Assembly (NCBI GenBank): GCA_014529385.2
Contig: CM043958.1
Location: forward strand, 119,035,018 to 119,099,017
DNA: 64,000 bases
Reading direction: 5' to 3'
From: Adiantum capillus-veneris
Taxonomy: Eukaryota; Streptophyta; Polypodiopsida; Polypodiales; Pteridaceae
Under the pieces are notes generated by a model. That model saw only the letters and a program-made list of their open reading frames with translations. It did no database searches and was not told the DNA's origin. Positions 21,567-33,100 of this stretch are shown piece by piece; position 1 is the first letter of the stretch, and the number at the start of each line of letters is the position of its first letter. A program made the translations under genes and the position numbers.

Positions 21567-24510
21567 ATGGTTGAAAATAACCAAGAGAGTATAATGAAAA
21601 TTGATAACTTTGATTTTGCACATGAAGGTGCTCATGATGATGCTCCCATGTTTATCAATTATCTTGTAACTAGGTTGCATCAGCTATGGGCAACCCTACT
21701 TTGCAAGCTAAAGTTACCCAACAACTTCGTGATTATGGAAATTCCCTTCCTCTCCAAGAGGAGAGAGAGTTTAGGAGGCCTCTTGATGAGACTCCCAAAA
21801 GAAGACTCTCTCCCATAAGAGAGAAGGAATCCAAAGAAGAAGAAAGAAGTGAATGCCTAAGTTCCTCTAGAGATGTGGCTCCATGAAGACGACAGTCTAG
21901 ACTATCACCAACTCCTCCCAAGAGGAAATGGTCAACCCATAGTCCTTGTCCTCATCACTCCAAAAGGGAAGAGAGGAAACAAAAGAAGAACAGGCAAGAA
22001 CACGTCACTTTCTTCTGATTATTCTTCACCTTCCTCCTCTTCCAATGAAAGCTATGGCTACTCTCCTAGAGAATACAAGAGGGGAGGACATCACAAATCA
22101 TACCCTACATAACGAAGATCACAAAAGCTCAAGAAGTTCAAAGAGGGAGGAAAGAGTATCTCTTTTCTCACCTATGGTGGCACCTTTTGTGCCATTGATA
22201 AAGTATTGGCCTTCATCCAACAATTTGATGCGGTCTTTGGAGATGAGGGCTTCACGAAGTTCTCCAAGCTACACCGTGTAGCTATGCACTTCCAAAAATT
22301 TGCTTGTTAATGGTGGGCTAGCCTTCATGGCAACGGCGAGGCCCCAAAGACACTACATGTTTCCATCATGCAACAATTATTTGCAAGCGATGCAAAGGAC
22401 AAAGTGCTTACCAAATGGTGTATCTTGAAGCTTCTCTTTAACGAGTCAACCCAAAAATATGTAGACAGTTTTTAGGATTTACATCTCAAAGCTACAGTCT
22501 TGCAAAGTATAGACTTTGCCAAACAAAAGAAACAATTTTGTGAGGTATTCCCTTAAAAAAATGGCCGACTATATCTACTCACAATGGTCTAGTACTATCA
22601 CTGAAGTCATCCACCACACTATGGTTGCTTCAAGGATCAATTTCCAACAAGGGGTGAGAAAAAATTTCAAGCCCATGGAAAACAAGGATTGAAATGAAGC
22701 TAAAGGGAAGAGAAATGCTCAAAACTCTCCCCAAGGCAACACCAACACCAACAACAACGGGGCCAAGAAGAAAGGATCTTATAAAGGTAAATATAAGCTC
22801 TCTCCCAAAGAATTAGAGGCCTTTCATAAAGACCATAAATGCTTTAAGTGTGGGGAGAAAGGACATGATTATCATTCTTGCCTTAAAATAAATGTACTCA
22901 ATGACACTCTTAGAGCTTCCATGGTTGAATCTCCAAAAGAGGATACTCATTGCAAAGGCTCATCACTCTCCTATGCTTGGGGAAAAGAGAGCATGATGCC
23001 TTCATCTTGTTTGACCCTGGCTTTACTCACAACTTTATATCAATGGAGTTGGCCACTAAGTTGGACATTCAAGCTTTTGAGATGGGAGATACTGTAATTG
23101 CCGATGGAGGTTTCAAGAAGGGATAAAAAGCCTCTGCTACTCCCTTGATTGGGAAGTTGAGGCTTCATGTCCAAATCTACGTCGACAAAGAAGATTTTTT
23201 TAATCTCTCCTCTCCAACATGAGGATGTTATCCTAGGGGCTCCATGGTTCAACCGCATGGCTGCCAACATGAAGCTCCCTAAAAGGAGAATCTACTTCAC
23301 CTACAGGGAAAAGAGCATGTACATAGATGCTAATGAGTCAGGGAGCACCATATCCCTGGTAAATATGCTTGCTTTTGATAAGTCAATGAAAAGCTCTATT
23401 TATATGTTTTTTGTTGGAGAATCTGTAAATGATTCTAACGTTTTCACAAGTAGCAATAAAGAGAATCAAGAGGAATTAGTGTTGTCTAATTTCCTAAATG
23501 GATTCCACGATGTTTTCATTGATGACATCCCTAGTGAGCTACCTCGAAAACGTGGGGATGATGACCATACAATAGAGATTCTGCTAGGAAGCTCACCACC
23601 TAATAAACCTGCTAGGGACAGAGATCCTAGAATGACCAGTAATTTTTAGAACGTTCTCTTTGAGAATTCTTAGATTAAATTTCTCTTTCAACCTATCATC
23701 CACAAACGGATGACCAAAGTGAAATAACTAATCTAATGATTCTTGAATCTACTAAAAGCCTATGTCATGGAAGTAGATCAACGTTCTCAATGAGAGAAGC
23801 ACCTACCTCTTATAGAGAATGCATACAATGACATTGTACATACTTCTATGGGGAAAGCACCTTTTGGGTTAAAGAGGGAAGATCCAAAAGTCCCTTACTA
23901 CTTAAATACATGGGAAGATCTTCGCTGCTGATGAATATAGCCAAGACTCACAAGAATCTTTTCTAAAGATTAAAGAGGTTATATCCATCTCAAAGAGAAG
24001 ACAAAAAGGGCTGCTGCTAATAAGCACAAAAGAGCCTTAGCCTTTAAGGAAAATGATTGGGTCTTGCTAAAGTTTCTCAATGCTCATCTAAGGCATACTA
24101 TGGGCAAGAATCCTACGGGCCACCAAGAGTATTATGCTAAACTAGCAAAAAGATAGTATGGTCATTTTTAAATACTTAAGCCAATTAATGAGATGGCTTA
24201 TCAATTAAAGTTGCCCAACCATTGGCTCATGCACAATGTTTTCCATGAGAGCTTACTTAAGCCTTACAAAGGAGCACCACCAAAAGAAGCAATAGTTGCA
24301 AAACCTCCAAAAATCAAAGATCAAGAAGAAGTACTTCAATCTAAGTCCATCCTACGACATGAAGACAAAGTATTAAGAAACGATAAGATTATCCGATGAT
24401 ATCTTATTAACTTTAAGGATTATCCTTTTAAATATTCTAAAGGGATACAAGGAACCTAGCTTAATGATAATATGAACCTTGTCAATGCTTACAATGCTAC
24501 ACTAGAGTAA
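21567..24510 (+). pseudogene. Element E gag-pol remnant with large internal deletion
   Basis: Gag starts MVENNQESIMKIDNFDF at 21567 and is frameshifted several times. A CCHC knuckle, CFKCGEKGHDYHSC, lies near 22839-22881. The protease region reads FDPGFTHNF near 23010 and [17 protein letters not shown] near 23210. At about 23610-23618 the sequence jumps from PPNKP, just before RT, to RDPRMTSNF in the integrase core. RT, RNase H and half of integrase are missing. The integrase end and chromodomain follow (24193-24466), with a TGA after KIIR. The frame ends at 24510. The element could not encode its own reverse transcriptase. Confidence 0.8.
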
Positions 24511-24854
24511 GCAAATGAAAATGCATCTTAAATGAACAATGTTCTTGTCTTATAAGACTCATTCTCTTTCTTTTATTGTGCACAAAATTTAAGAAGTATG
24601 CATTCTTAGATCATTTTTGTGGTCACAATGTCTCCCAAACACCAAGTAGAACTTGTCACTCCACTTTGGAAGCATGATATGGACTAAAGAGCAGACATGC
24701 TTGCGGCAGTTAAGTCTCTCGAGCACCAAATGGTTTAGTCATCCATTCCAAGATGGTGTCATAGGGTAAAAAGGGATCCTCTACCTGCTAAGAAACATGG
24801 ACAAATGACTAGGCTTCATCTTCTCTACCTCATAGTCGAGGAAGACTATGATTT
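24511..24854 (+). other. Element E 3' untranslated stretch
   Basis: It is non-coding between chromodomain stop and polypurine tract and matches 46672-47012 of G on the other strand. Nothing else is recognised. Confidence 0.55.
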
Positions 24855-24868
24855 CAAGAGAGAGGTAA
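24855..24868 (+). other. Element E polypurine tract
   Basis: CAAGAGAGAGGTAA directly precedes the TG of the LTR. The same tract is used by G. Confidence 0.85.
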
Positions 24869-26373
24869 TGTCATAAAATTTAATATATAACTTTACCAAA
24901 TGATTTTCTCATATTAAACTGATCATTTAATATGGGAAGATAAAAGGGAAACAAGAGTTAGAATAGAGATATGTGCTTCTAGACCTATCTCAACAAGAGA
25001 CCAAAAGGAGAAATGGTTGCATCTCAATAGAGGTCCAAAAGGAGATGGTTTACCAAAGAGAAATGTGCACCTCAACAAGGGACCAAGAGGAGAGATGTTT
25101 ATATCTCTTTAGGGGTCCAAAAGAAAGTAGTCTATCAAAGATCAATGTGCATCTAATGGAGCTAAAAAGACCTTAGGGTTAGCTTCATTAGGGACCTCCA
25201 AAAGTTAGTGTTAAAAAGTCCTTTGACTTTAGGCAAGCTAGGGTTGACCTTGAGGTGGAAATCCTACCCAAGCATGAGGTGCTTGTCATGATTGCTAGCT
25301 AAAGTTCTTAAAGTGTTTGTGGGAACCTTTCCCAAGCATGAGGTGCTTCTCATGCTTAAATGACTAAGGTTCTTGATGTGTTCAATTCAAACATAAACTC
25401 TCAAGAGGTATAAACGGTTTCCATGCTTAATTGACTAGGTGCTTGAAGTGTTCAATTCAAACATGATTTCTTAAGAAGCATAAAAGACACATGTCAAGAT
25501 CCTGCACATGTGGCCCCCATGATGTGCTTGAATCCTATTGAATAGGATTTAAAGGGGTCCAATGAGAATTTAGATGCATAAAAATAAATAATTAAGTTCT
25601 TTCTCTCAAAGAGGAAAAAGAGGACACATGGGGTGGACGAAGCATGAGAGGGGGTATACTCTTCCACAACCACACACACACACTCTCTCATTGTGTGAAG
25701 TGCAAAGTGTAAGAGCTCCATCTCCTTCTTCAAGCTTATTGAGAAGTTTAGAGCCTGCACCAACACTCTCGGCTATGGAATGCAAATCCAACCAAGAGCC
25801 ATGCTTCAATGCTTAAGCTTGCCATATTCTTCATCTTCATTACTATGCTATTATGCTATGCTAAGCAAGAAGAGTGATGAGAAGCGAGGAACTATTTCTT
25901 TATCCTATGAATGGTTCTTCTTCCTCTTCCCTACCCTCATTCACCACTAGTTCTCTCCACCTTCTAAGGTGTTTGAGGCCTTGGGACTGAGGCTTGGGAT
26001 AGTTAATGCTTTTTGCAAAGTTTATGTTATGCTCGTGATGCATGAAGCTTTCCATATTCAATGCATCACCTAGGTCACAAGGAACACAAAAATTGTATTG
26101 TACCAAGTATCTCATGATGGGAGAATCTATAATACAAACGCCTTTTGGAGGGGGACTGGATCCAAGTAAATCCGGTCCTCAACTATTGTCATGTTCTGTA
26201 ATTCTCTTTCTCTTGCAAAAGTATTGTTCATGCCAAGTTAATTAAGTACTATGTTTATGTTGCTACCATCAATTAAGTTCACCCTCTATGTTCTCAAAGT
26301 GACCTCACAAAAATGCTCACTCTAGTTCTCTTAATTCCACTATTCTCAAAGTTCATAGGCCATTTCCATTACA
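24869..26373 (+). repeat. Shared middle LTR of E and F (1505 bp)
   Basis: It starts TGTCATAAAATTTAA after the polypurine tract of E. It ends TTACA before a second TTGGTATCAGAGC (26374), so it is 3' LTR of E and 5' LTR of F at once. Confidence 0.9.
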
Positions 26374-26748
26374 TTGGTATCAGAGCATTTGGTTTCTCTT
26401 TTCTTGCCTAAGAAGAGAGGTCCTTAAGTAGCCTATTAATGGTTGATTTTGTTAATTATATTAGGGTAAGTGGGACTACTATCGGTTTTGTGGAGCCCAC
26501 TATGTGGCATATGGTGCACACCTTGGGAGCTTTGGTCTTAATAATGGTCTTTTTAGACTTTCGTACGGCTTTAGCATTATTGAGCCATAAGAAGTTCAAA
26601 AGGAGCTATCACTCTGTAATTTTGATATGTTAGACCCACTCCACTACTCTCTATAATTAACAATTCGAGCGGTGGTGGGTGTAGATACTTAAGTGCTTAT
26701 TTTCAAAGGCTAAGAAGAGTAGCAACTAAGCTTTTGAATTGCCAAATG
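26374..26748 (+). other. Element F primer binding site and leader
   Basis: TTGGTATCAGAGC (26374-26386) follows the LTR. The rest is non-coding up to the gag start. Confidence 0.8.
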
Positions 26749-28800
26749 ATGGCTGACAATAACCAAGAGAGTAGAATGAACATTGATAACTTTAATTTTG
26801 CACATGAAGGTGCTAATGATGATGCCCCCATGTTTATCAATTATCTTGTTACTAGGTTGCATCAAGCTATGGGCAACCCTACTTTGCAAGACGAAGTTAC
26901 CCAACAACTTCCTGCTTATGGGATTTCTCTTCCTCTCTAAGAGAAGAGACAGTTTAGGAGGCCTACTGATGAGACTCCCAAAAGAAGAATCTCCCATAAG
27001 AGAGGAGGAATCCAAAGAATGGAAAAGAAGTGAATCCCTAAGTTCCTCTAAAGATGTGGCTCCATGAAGACGGCGGTCTAGAATATCACCAACTCCTCCC
27101 AAGAGGAAACGGTCAACCCATAGTCCTTCTCCTCATCACTCCAAAAGGGAAGAGAGGAAACAAAGGAAGAAACATGCAAGAAAGAGGTCACCCTCTTCTC
27201 CTTCTTCTTCACCTTCCTCCTCTTCTGACAAAATCTATGGCTATTCTCCTAGAGAATACAATAGGGGAGGACATTGCAAATCATACCTTGCATGGTGAAG
27301 ATCACAAAAGCTCAAGAAGTTCAAATAGGAAGGAAAGAGTATCTCTTTTCTCACCTATGATGGCACCTTTTCTGCCACCGACAAAGTATTGGCCTTCATC
27401 CAACAATTTGATGTGGCCTTTGGAGGTGAGGGCTTCACAGAGTCCTCCAAGCTACACCATATAGCTATGCACTTTTAAAAATCTCCTCCTCAATGGTGGG
27501 CTAAACTTCATGGCAATGGCGAGGCCCCAAAGACATGGAAAACTCTATGAGTTTCCATGAAGCAATTCCTTGCAAGCGATGTAAAGAAAAAAGTGCTTAC
27601 CAAATGGTGGAGCTTGAAGTTGCTCTTGAACGAGTCTATCCACAAATATGTAGAAAAGTTTTGGGATTTACATCTCAAAGCTATAGTCTTTCAAAGGATA
27701 GACTTCGCCAAACAAAAGCAACAATTTTGTGCGGTATTACCTGAAGAAATGGCCAAGTATAACAACTCACAACGGCCTAGCACTATCACCGAAGTCATCT
27801 ATCACACTATGATTGCTTCAAGGATCAATTTCCAACAAGGGGTGAGAAGAAATTACAAGCCCATGGAAAACAAGGATCAAATTGAAGCTAAAGGGAAGAG
27901 CAATGCTCAAAACTCTTCCCAAGGCAACACCAACACCAACAACAATGAGGCCAAGAAGAAAGGAGCTTATAAAGGTAAAAATAAGCTCTCTCTCAAAGAA
28001 TTAGATGCCTTTCATAAAGACCATAAATGATTTAAGTGTGGGGAGCAAGGACATGTTTATCATTCTTGCCCCAAAATAAATGTACTCAATGACACTCCTA
28101 GAGCTTCCATGGTTGAAGCTCCAAAAGAGCATACTCTTGCAAACGCTCATCACTCTCCTATGCTTGGGAAAAAGGGAGCATGATGCCTTCATGTTTTTTG
28201 ACCCTGGCTCTACTCACAACTTTATATGAACGGAGTTGGCCACTAAGTTGGGCATTCAAGCTTTTGATATGGGAGATATTGTAACTGTCGATGGAGATTT
28301 CAAGGGATAGGAAGCCTCCGTTACTCCCTTGATTGGAAAGTTGAGGCTTCATGTCCAAAGCTATGTCAAGAAAGAAGATTTTTAAAATCTCTTCTCTCCA
28401 ACATGGGGATGTTATCCTAGGGGCACCATGGTTCAATCGAATGGTTGCCAACATGAAGTACCATGAAAGGAGAATCTACTTCACCTACAGGGAAAAGAGA
28501 ATGTACATAGAAGCTAATGAATCGGAGAGCACCATATCCCTGGAAAATACGCTTGCTTTTGATAAGTCAATGAAAATCTCTATTTTTGCGTATATGATTT
28601 TTGTTGGAGAATTTGTAAATGATTCTAATGTTTCTAATTTTTGCTGGAGAATTTGTAAATGATTCTAATGTTTTCACAAGAAGAAATAAAGGGAATCAAG
28701 AGGAATTAGAGTTGTCTAATTTCCTAAATGGATTCCAAGATGTTTTCATTGATGACATCCTAGTGAGCTACCTCCAAAATGTGGGGATGATGACCATGCA
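26749..28800 (+). pseudogene. Element F gag-protease remnant, truncated before RT
   Basis: The start MADNNQESRMNIDNF matches the gag starts of E and G. The gag core (27535-28030) includes KWWSLKLLLNESIHKY. The knuckle CGEQGHVYHSC lies near 28035-28075, and its first Cys codon region follows a TGA. The protease reads FDPGSTHNF near 28200, then ILGAPWFNRM near 28420. A 40-bp tandem duplication (28601-28680) shifts the frame. The sequence stops at about 28800 in the linker before RT and joins the RT of D in the opposite direction. Confidence 0.8.
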
Positions 28801-29219
28801 ACATTTCTCAAAGACACATCGTAAATGCTCAAACTGACTTTCTTGTTTGGTGGAGTGCACACAGACGTCTACCATGTATACTTCTAAAACATTTCATAGA
28901 TATTTCTTGAAGGCATGGCTCAACAGACTTTGGAATGTTGTTGGTGCATTGGTCAAGCCGAAGGACATGACTCTATAGGCAAAAATTCCCCATTCTGTAG
29001 CAAAGGCTATTTTATGTTGATCCTTGGGATGTATTGTCAGTTGGTTGTACCCAGAGAAGCCATCTAAAAAGCTATAAGCTTCCTTGCTAGCTACCCGTTC
29101 TAGCATGTGATCAGTGATGGAAAGAGGATAGCTATATTGTATAGTGGTAGAGTTCATTTTTTGGAGATCTACACACACTTTGAGTTTGTTATTTTTTAAG
29201 GCACCACAAAAATTGGTGA
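28801..29219 (-). pseudogene. Element D, middle of reverse transcriptase
   Basis: The open piece 29178-28894 shows CVDLQKMNSTTI, SFLDGFSGYNQL, AFATEWGIFAYRV and MSFGLTNAPTTFQ, the RT finger and palm motifs. The catalytic box reads YMVD near 28871 where C has YMDD, so one catalytic Asp is Val. The piece is bounded by element C (29220) and by the F junction (28801). It is the link showing that the left and right parts of D are one element. Confidence 0.85.
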
Positions 29220-30127
29220 TGTGGGACGCATGTCTAACCTCACCATCCTATCTTATTGCACTATTAGCGAGAACCACGATTAATTTGTCAAACCATGGGA
29301 CGAAGCTGACTTGACTAGTGCATAGAGGCTACAAGAGGTTGTCAATCTCTCGAAAAACAACTAACAACTTGCATCTAACTCAGGTTACACTCAAGTGACT
29401 GAAATCACCAAAATCCAATCGCTCATCGGCAAGCAAATCACATCTGTTGCAGCATCAAATGACATCCAAACATAACAAAACTTCTAGGAGAAGTTTACAA
29501 GACCTAAGCACACATGCCTATGGCCTCAAACCCCACTTTAGGTCAAGTTCCAAAATCGCGATTATTAACAGCAGTGGATTTTTTACCTAGTTGTTTTCGA
29601 CCCAGAATGCATCTAAATGCTTAGCAATGATGCCCCAATACCCTGCCTATGCTTAGTTTTTTATTTAAAAGTGTAAATTCCTAAGTATGATGAAATTAGG
29701 CCGCTGGTCGGCAACGCCAAAAGCTATGAAATACAGTGAATGGCTTACGTCAATGCATAGAGCTCTTACCTCGGTTGCAATGCAACAAACACATTCGCAA
29801 TGTGACAACCGGAGAGGGAGTAGGAAGAGCGAGAAGGAGAGAAGTGAGTGCCGTTAGCTCACGCTGTGTAGTTCTTATCCAAAAACTTACAAAAATTGGC
29901 TTTTATACCTTAGCCAAGGTTTTTGGGTGGTCAAAAGTAATAATCTAGAGTTCTACCAAAGTTGGGAATTGACAGGCTGATACAATCTGGAAGCTTGTAG
30001 CCCCGGCTCATTAATTACAAAGTTTACCAAGAAAATAGGAGTTACAATATTCCCAATTTATCAAAATAATAATTGTTTAACAAGGAGAACTCCAAAAAAT
30101 GGTGTTCGCGTTAGCTTGATGCTAACA
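29220..30127 (-). repeat. Element C 3' LTR (908 bp)
   Basis: On the minus strand it starts TGTTAGCATC after the polypurine tract and ends GCGTCCCACA. It pairs with 56180-57099. Near 29554 it contains AATCGCGATTATTAA, a half copy of the palindrome found in the leader. Confidence 0.9.
29901..29907 (-). promoter_or_regulatory. TATA box in element C 3' LTR
   Basis: The minus strand reads TATAAAAGCC, conserved in the other LTR (56873-56879). Confidence 0.6.
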
Positions 30128-30142
30128 TTTTCCCCCCTCCTT
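30128..30142 (-). other. Element C polypurine tract
   Basis: The minus strand reads AAGGAGGGGGGAAAA and abuts the 3' LTR. Confidence 0.9.
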
Positions 30143-30167
30143 GCCTGTGTCGTCCCTTGACATAGCT

Positions 30168-33100
30168 TTATGGGCTGAAGTAATCTTCGGGTTGACGACG
30201 GGCGAGGCGGTCTTTTAGTGCTTCCAGTGCCTTTTGGTATCTGATTTTGCATTCTTTTTTTGGCACTTGCAAAAATTGCATGGTGACTCTGTTTTTCAGT
30301 TCCACCATCGAGTATCCTACAAATCTTCACGTGAGGTTGCTTAGCACCGGCGCAAATATCTTCGTTTGCCAGGTGAAGAAGCCAATGTAGAATGCCTCTT
30401 CAAAAGCTAGCATATTATGCGAGGGCATGAACATGCATCGGGCATAAAATCCATAAAGAATTTCTTCTGAGGGTTGCCCACTTAGATCATAGCAAAGGCC
30501 TTTGTTCCCTTCAAAGAATGAGAGCCAGGGGGCTCCTGTCTGCTCAGGATCATTGAAAACCTGTATGCATGTGAGTAGCATCCTACAGATCTTATATAGC
30601 ATTGCACAGAAGAGATCTGGCAGACTCTTGAAGAATGTCAAGGTGCCCGTTAGGGTTTTCACCATGTATTCTTCTGTCTCACTTGGCCTCTCTCTAGAGC
30701 TGGCAGCCTGGAAAATTGAGCCATGTTGGCCTCTTCTTCTGTAGTGCTTCATGTGCTTGCCATGTCCTTCCTCGAGGTAGAGGACAAAATGTCGGATCTT
30801 TCTGTAGGGCTGCAGGTGCTCTTGTGAACAGAATCAGGTATCTTGGATTCTTGTTCAGCCAGCTTAGCCTCCACTTTGGGTGGTCTTTATCTACGCCATC
30901 TTCTTGCATATCCTTGTATAATCTTTCCTTTACCTGTAAGAGTTCTACCTTGATGAGAGGGTATGGCAGGGATTATTGGTGCCACTGAGCATTGATTTGA
31001 TTGGGAGTGAGTTGAGTGACGTTGACAGAGTGTAAAACTCTCAACTCCCAATCCATAGCGGCCTTCCACTGCTCATCCACTTCTAAGGTGATCTTCTCTT
31101 TCAGTGCGTCCTCTTCAGCCTTTGGCAGCTGGACCATTGGCACTGTATCTTCGTCTATAATTTAGACTTGAAAGTCTTTGTCACCACTTGGCTCTGCTGT
31201 AGACTACATCTCAAATTCAGCAAATGAGACCGAGGGGATGTCCATTTGGGGTGGCTCTGAAGTGCCTGCCTCTTCCTGTGTATCGGGCTTTCGATCTCTG
31301 AGGAGTTGATTCATTCTTTTTAGTTCTGCAATTTCCTTAAGGAGTTCCTCCTCTCTTTGGACCCGCATCAGTGCCAGGTCTCTGCGTTGTGACTATTCAA
31401 GCTTCAACTCCAGTTCTAAATCTCTGTTTTTCTTTTCAAGTGCCTTGTACACTTCATATGTACCCTTGATCGAGGCCACGACTGGATTTTCTCTTATTTG
31501 CCGCAAGAAAGTGTCCTGATCATTGATTCTTTGTTCGGAATATTGGAGAGAAGCGTTAGCGACATCTAACTGTACTTGAATTTTCTAAGCTGACAGAGAG
31601 GTGGTAAGAAGTTCATTTGTCACTTCTGTCAGCTGCTCGTCTTTCACCTTGCAAGCATCAACTAATTTAGTAAGGAGGTCACCTAAGTCCTCCATTTCTT
31701 TCTATTGTTTGTCTCCGGCTATCTGATGCTGTTCTGCTTCTGTCTTTAGCTCTTGTACTTGCCTTTGGAGATCAGTGATAGTAACCATTCTGTGGTCGAG
31801 CTCTCCTTGAAGAGCATCGATGACCATTTTGAGTTCTTTGGCTTTTGTATTGCGGTTGAAGGCTGCTGAGCGGAGTTTCTCTATCATGATTTGCATCTAC
31901 CTTGCATACTCGTTTACTTGTAAAATCACTTTGTCATTGGACTATCACTCCTCCTTTCTTGTGAGTTGTGATGTGCCAACAGCCTCCTATGTTGCTTCTT
32001 GTTGTGTTGTAAGTGCTGGTGGTTCTGTAGAAGTGGATGGTTGTTCTTCTCCTTGGCCTTCCTGAGGCTTTGATACCTCGACAGTTTCTGGTTGAGTGGA
32101 AATAACCTGTGTGGTCTCAACGCTTACCGTTTCTTCGGTTGCAGGCCTTTCTGCCTTCTCAGTCTCGGTTTCTTTCTCATGTGTAGTGGTTTGCTCTTTA
32201 TCTGTATCTTCCTCTTTATCAGTTTCATCCGCCGGCTTGTGAGTTTCCTTGGCTATCTGCTTTGGTTCTGGTTCAGCTTCCTTTTCCTCATGTTTTTCGG
32301 CGTGGTCAGCTTGTTGTGTAGCTTCCGTTTGGTGGGTGAATTCAAAATCTTTTCCTTTTTTGGTCTCAGCTTCTTCATTGGTCTTGTGGCCTGGCGATGA
32401 TGATGGTGGAGTAGGCATGGGCTGGTCCTGTTGTTCCGACGGTGGTGAGGTGTGTCGGGGAGATGCCTGGCTTTGCTCTTGGGTAGCCGCCTCCTTAGCT
32501 TTCTTTGCCGCTTCTTTGGCCTCTTTCAGCTTTAAGGTTTCTGCCTCTTGGTACATTCTTTCTAAATAGTCTTGTGGATTCTCGGCCTCTTTTCTCGTAT
32601 GATGCTTTGTTCTAGGTCCTTTCAGGCCTGTGGGTACCCACTTTTCTGGGTCTTTTCCCTGTGCTTGCCTAGTGTGCTGATACGCTTGTTTTTCTCTTTC
32701 AAATCTTGCTTGTTTTTGAGCTTACTCCTCTTGGTGGGCAGCCACAGCTTTCCGCTTCATCTTGTCCCTCCTAGATCTTTTTTCCTCGTTGTCAGAGCTT
32801 TCACTGCTGTGCCGCTCTAATGAGCTGTCATCTAATTCATCATCTGATTTAAATGATCTTTTACCTGATCTTGTAGCTCTTGGAGAGGGTTGAGCTGCCA
32901 AGATCCATGTATTCTAAACCGGGGCAGGCGGTAGGTTGTCAGCCATGCCGATGGCATGATAGGCTATTCTTGTTAATACTTCTGACGCGCCAAGTATGTT
33001 ATTTTCCCCTCCTTCTTGGTGGCCTTCAATGTTGTCAAAACATACTACGTGTGGTCCACATGCTGTCTTGTTGTTGACTTCAGAACTTATGTAAAAGTGG

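Larger units (their letters stand above)
19596..28800 (+). mobile_element. Elements E and F: chromovirus pair in LTR-internal-LTR-internal order
   Basis: The order on the plus strand is LTR (19596-21154), internal region E (21155-24868), LTR (24869-26373) and internal region F (26374 to about 28800). A third LTR is missing. F stops inside the protease-RT linker, where it meets the RT of D. Such a shared-LTR array usually comes from unequal recombination between copies. Family, LTR ends and proteins agree with element G. The array lies inside the RT gene of D. Confidence 0.8.

Noticed and set aside
32092-32569. Plus-strand hydrophobic ORFs within element C
   Set aside because: They are antisense shadows of the Lys/Glu-rich part of the 3' ORF.
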